Source: Streptomyces bikiniensis
Lineage (GTDB): Bacteria > Actinomycetota > Actinomycetes > Streptomycetales > Streptomycetaceae
Direction of reading: 5' to 3'
Assembly (NCBI GenBank): GCA_000716465.1
Contig: JNWL01000022.1
Span: forward strand, 1-64,000
DNA: 64,000 nt
Positions 61,171-64,000 of the stretch are shown one piece after another. Under the pieces are notes generated by a model. That model was not told the origin of the DNA. It saw only the letters and a list, made by a program, of their open reading frames with translations, and made no database searches. A program made the translations under genes and the position numbers. Numbering within the stretch: position 1 is the first letter of the stretch; each line of letters opens with the position of its first letter.

Positions 61171-62193
61171 TCACACCCCGTAGTGCTCCCGCAGCCGGGC
61201 CGCCGCCGAGGGGTCCGCCGCCGTCTCGTCCAGGGCGAGGAGCCCCGCCCCGAGGACCGGCGGCGCCGTCACGAAGCCGACCGCGGCCTTCGGCGCCCGT
61301 ACCGCCAGGAGGGCGCGGATACGTTCCTCCAACTGCGGGTGGCGGGCGGCCAGCACGCTGCCGCCGAGCAGCACCGGCGCCGGCTCGTCGAGCAGCCCCA
61401 GCCGCCCGAGCGCCACCGACGCCATGGCCACGACCTCCTCCGCCAGCCGGTGCACCAGCGACAGCGCGACCGGGTCGCCCGCCGCGCTCACCCGGAAGAG
61501 CACGGGCGCCAGTTCGTGCCGCCGCTCCATCGGGATCCGGCCCAGGTGCAGCGCCTCGATCAGCGCGTACATCGTCTCCAGGCCGAAGTGCGCGGGCAGC
61601 GCCCGCGACAGCCCGGTCGGCTCGCCGCGTCCGTCCTCGCCGCGCGCCGCGCACCACAGCGCCTCCTCGGCCAGTCCGCCGCCGCCGCCCCAGTCCCCGG
61701 AGAGCTTCCCGATCGCCGGGAAGCGCGCGGTCCGCCCGTCCGGGGTCATCCCGACGCAGTTGATCCCGGCCCCGCACACCACCGCCACGCCCCGGGGCTC
61801 GTCGATCCCGGCCCGCAGGACGGCGAAGGTGTCGTTGTGCACGCGGACCGACCCGCTCAGCCGCCGCGCGTGCAGGGCCTGTTCGAGTTCCCGTTCCTCC
61901 ACGGGCAGGTCGGCGTTGGCGAGACAGGCGGTGACGTGGGCGAACACCGGCGGGCTGTCCACCGGCCCGCCGGCCGCCGCCCAGGCCCGCCCCACGATCT
62001 CCACGAGCCCGTCCACCGCCGCCGCCACCCCCACCAGCGGGGGCTGGAACCCGCCGCCACGGGCCGCCCCGAGGACGCGGCCGTCCCCGGAGAGGACCGC
62101 GACGTCGGTCTTGCTGTTCCCCGCGTCGACCGCGAGGAGCGTCCCCGCCGCGAGGGGCGTTCCCGCCCCCGCCGCGGGGAAGGTCCCGTTCAC
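61171..62193 (-). CDS. N-acetylglucosamine-kinase-like protein (BadF/BadG family)
   Basis: 340 residues of the sugar kinase/Hsp70/actin superfamily. LLAVDAGNSKTDVAVLSGDG is the phosphate-1 motif, VRVHNDTFAVLRAG and VAVVCGAGINCVGM carry phosphate-2, and SGDWGGGGGLAEEAL and LLGGSVLAA follow. This fits GlcNAc kinase or a similar amino-sugar kinase. The GTG at 62193 overlaps the stop of the GH4 gene (GTGA), so both enzymes are made together. The stop lies inside a tandem repeat. Confidence 0.88.
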   Translation of the reverse strand: MNGTFPAAGAGTPLAAGTLLAVDAGNSKTDVAVLSGDGRVLGAARGGGFQPPLVGVAAAVDGLVEIVGRAWAAAGGPVDSPPVFAHVTACLANADLPVEERELEQALHARRLSGSVRVHNDTFAVLRAGIDEPRGVAVVCGAGINCVGMTPDGRTARFPAIGKLSGDWGGGGGLAEEALWCAARGEDGRGEPTGLSRALPAHFGLETMYALIEALHLGRIPMERRHELAPVLFRVSAAGDPVALSLVHRLAEEVVAMASVALGRLGLLDEPAPVLLGGSVLAARHPQLEERIRALLAVRAPKAAVGFVTAPPVLGAGLLALDETAADPSAAARLREHYGV

Positions 62194-63455
62194 GCCCACG
62201 CGAGGTGCTCCCGGTTGTGCGCGATCAGCCGGTCCGTGAGCCCGTCGGCGTACGCGTACTGCCCGATCAGCGGGTGCGCGAGCAGCGCCTTGAAGACCCG
62301 GTCCCGGCCGCCGCGCAGCGCCGCCTCCAGGGCCAGGTCCTCGTAGGCCGTCACGTTCGCGACCAGACCGGCGTACAGCGGGTCGACCGGCGCGACCGGC
62401 AGCGGCACCGCGCCCTCGCGGCCGACCGCCGCCTGCGTCTCGATCACGGCGTCGTCCGGCAGGAACGGCAGCGTGCCGTTGTTGTACGTGTTCACCACCT
62501 GGTACGGCGAACCGCCCCCGCCCAGGAGGGCGGCCGCCAGGTCCACGGCCGCCTCCGAGTAGAAGGCGCCGCCGCGCTTGGCGAGCAGGGCCGGCTTCTC
62601 GTCGAGCGCCGGGTCCCCGTACATCTCCAGGAGCTCCTTCTCCATCGCGGCGACCTCGGCGGCCCGCGAGGGTTTGGTCCCCAGCTCCCGCACGACCTCG
62701 TCGTGCGCGTAGAAGTAGCGCAGGTAGTACGAGGGCACGACGCCGAGCCGGTCCAGGACCGGGCGCGGCAGCCGCAGGTCGTCCGCGATCGCGTCGCCGT
62801 GCCCGGCGAGCAGCCGGGGCAGCACGTCCTCGCCGCCGGGGCCCCCGATCCGTACCGCCCGCTCCCAGGTCAGGTGGTTGAGCCCGACGTGGTCCAGGTG
62901 CACGTCCGCCGGGGCCACGTCCAGGAGCGCGGCGAACTTGCGCTGGAAGCCGATGGCCACGTTGCACAGGCCGACGGCCTTGTGCCCGGCCTGGAGCAGC
63001 GCCCGCGTCACGATGCCGACGGGGTTGGTGAAGTCGATGATCCAGGCGTCCGGGTTGGTCCGCCGGACCCGCTCGGCGATGTCCAGGACCACCGGGACCG
63101 TGCGCAGCGCCTTGGCGAGGCCGCCGGCGCCGGTGGTCTCCTGGCCGACGCAGCCGCACTCCAGCGGCCAGGTCTCGTCCTTCTCGCGGGCGGCCTGCCC
63201 GCCGACCCGCAGCTGGAGCAGGACGGCGTCGGCGCCCTCGACCCCGGCGTCCAGGTCGGAGGTGGTGGTGATCCTGCCGTCGTGCCCCTGCCTGGCGAAG
63301 ATCCGGCGGGCGAGCCCGCCGACCAGGTCGAGCCGGTCGGCCGCGGGGTCGACGAGGACGAGTTCGGTGATCGGCAGGGTGTCGCGCAGGCGCGCGAATC
63401 CGTCGATCAGTTCGGGGGTGTAGGTGGAACCGCCCCCCACGACAGTGAGCTTCAT
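62190..63455 (-). CDS. Glycoside hydrolase family 4 enzyme (6-phospho-beta-glucosidase type)
   Basis: 421 residues. GH4 enzymes cleave glycosides through a redox step with NAD and a divalent metal. The NAD-binding start MKLTVVGGGSTYTPELIDG, LQLRVGGQAAREKDE, the metal-binding cysteine in GLCNVAIGF and histidine in DHVGLNHLTW, and YNNGTLPFLPDDAVIET are all in place. Its neighbours are a sugar ABC permease (7 bp upstream) and an amino-sugar kinase, so the likely substrate is a chitobiose- or cellobiose-like disaccharide phosphate or a free disaccharide. ATG at 63455. Confidence 0.9.
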   Translation of the reverse strand: MKLTVVGGGSTYTPELIDGFARLRDTLPITELVLVDPAADRLDLVGGLARRIFARQGHDGRITTTSDLDAGVEGADAVLLQLRVGGQAAREKDETWPLECGCVGQETTGAGGLAKALRTVPVVLDIAERVRRTNPDAWIIDFTNPVGIVTRALLQAGHKAVGLCNVAIGFQRKFAALLDVAPADVHLDHVGLNHLTWERAVRIGGPGGEDVLPRLLAGHGDAIADDLRLPRPVLDRLGVVPSYYLRYFYAHDEVVRELGTKPSRAAEVAAMEKELLEMYGDPALDEKPALLAKRGGAFYSEAAVDLAAALLGGGGSPYQVVNTYNNGTLPFLPDDAVIETQAAVGREGAVPLPVAPVDPLYAGLVANVTAYEDLALEAALRGGRDRVFKALLAHPLIGQYAYADGLTDRLIAHNREHLAWA

Positions 63456-63462
63456 CTGTGGC

Positions 63463-64000
63463 TCAGCCCTTCACTCCGGTCAGTGTGACTCCCTCGACGA
63501 ACGCCTTCTGGGCGAAGAAGAAGACGAGGATCACGGGGGCCATGACCAGGACGGTCGCGGCCATGGTCAGATTCCAGTCGGTGTGGTGCGCGCCCTTGAA
63601 GGACTCCAGGCCGTAGCTCAGGGTCCAGGCGCCGGGGTTCTCGGAGGCGTAGATCTGCGGCCCGAAGTAGTCGTTCCAGCAGAAGAAGAACTGGAAGAGG
63701 GCCACGGCCGCGATCCCCGGCTTGGCCATCGGGACCACGACCTTGAGCAGGGTGCGCAGTTCGCCGCACCCGTCGATCCGGGCCGCCTCCACGTACTCGT
63801 CGGGGATCGTGAGGAGGAACTGGCGCAGCAGGAAGACGGCGAAGGCGTCCCCGAACGCCATCGGGACGATCAGCGGCCACAGGGTGCCGGAGAGGTCCAT
63901 CTGCTTCGCCCAGAACAGGTACATGGGGATGATCACGACCTGCGGCGGCAGCATCATCATCGCGATGACGAGCAGCAGCGACAGGTGCCGGCCCCGGAAG
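63463..64000 (-). CDS. Carbohydrate ABC transporter permease (MalG family), cut by the window edge
   Basis: The C-terminal 179 residues are in the window; the frame stays open to position 64000, so the N-terminus is outside. The EAA loop that contacts the ATPase is clear (YVEAARIDGCGELRTLLKVV), with helices ALFQFFFCWNDYFGPQIY and ATVLVMAPVILVFFFAQKA and the family-typical end EGVTLTGVKG. It would import a sugar for the GH4 hydrolase and kinase behind it. The stop lies seven bases before the GH4 start. Confidence 0.92.
   Translation of the reverse strand, partial: FRGRHLSLLLVIAMMMLPPQVVIIPMYLFWAKQMDLSGTLWPLIVPMAFGDAFAVFLLRQFLLTIPDEYVEAARIDGCGELRTLLKVVVPMAKPGIAAVALFQFFFCWNDYFGPQIYASENPGAWTLSYGLESFKGAHHTDWNLTMAATVLVMAPVILVFFFAQKAFVEGVTLTGVKG

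Overview
The window is about 64 kb of very GC-rich DNA (codon third positions almost all G or C) with GTG and TTG starts, ATGA/GTGA gene overlaps, a SARP regulator, a PucR-type regulator, Cys-Gln thioester surface protein with LAETG sorting signal, and the actinobacterial glnX-glnH-pknG arrangement. It reads as a chromosomal segment of Streptomyces or a very close relative. No CRISPR array, prophage or intact insertion sequence was seen.

Layout, left to right. 1-2.8 kb: an MMPL/RND exporter and a small helix-turn-helix protein. 3.0-9.5 kb: myo-inositol catabolism, with an IolE-like protein divergent from iolC-iolB-iolD-mmsA. 9.5-18 kb: a GNAT enzyme, an exported hydrolase fused to an ABC ATPase with its permease, a LuxR-type regulator divergent from a von Willebrand lipoprotein, and a SARP regulator. 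18-28.7 kb: a GAF/PucR regulator, a domesticated IS701-like protein that lacks its first catalytic aspartates, urate oxidase, a scar holding Kdp and winged-helix gene remnants, a phytase-like esterase, an ECF sigma remnant, then a hydrolase/oxidoreductase pair divergent from its LysR regulator. 29-31.3 kb: an exonuclease-BRCT-TerD fusion and tRNA-Arg(UCU). 31.5-36.3 kb: two dynamin-like GTPases and a second SSB, which fit the Streptomyces sporulation-septation module (dynA, dynB, ssbB). 36-41 kb: thioester surface protein, EttA, a hot-dog thioesterase and a conserved unknown. 41-49 kb: a MacB-type exporter (ATPase and two giant permeases). 49.5-60.8 kb: globin GlbO, then a seven-gene signalling operon read on the minus strand (glnX, glnH, a coiled-coil protein, pknG, a PP2C phosphatase, a VWA protein, a zinc-ribbon/FHA protein). 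61-64 kb: a sugar operon (ABC permease running off the edge, GH4 6-phospho-glycosidase, GlcNAc-kinase-like protein).

How the genes work together. The inositol genes form one catabolic transcription unit behind a good promoter with a palindrome. The PknG operon joins an amino-acid sensor pair (GlnH/GlnX), a Ser/Thr kinase, a matching phosphatase and a phosphothreonine-binding FHA protein, so it looks like a complete sense-phosphorylate-dephosphorylate-read circuit. The dynAB-ssbB group links septum formation with DNA segregation.

The most unusual structural signal is a set of unrelated short tandem repeats (units of 6 to 27 bp, each found at one place) at the 3' ends of genes. In at least four cases the repeat unit includes the stop codon of the adjacent gene. 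The window also holds three clear sites of gene decay: an MDR oxidoreductase N-terminus at 9.7 kb, a kdpF/AlkZ-like junction at 23.5 kb, and a frameshifted ECF sigma C-terminus at 25.3 kb.
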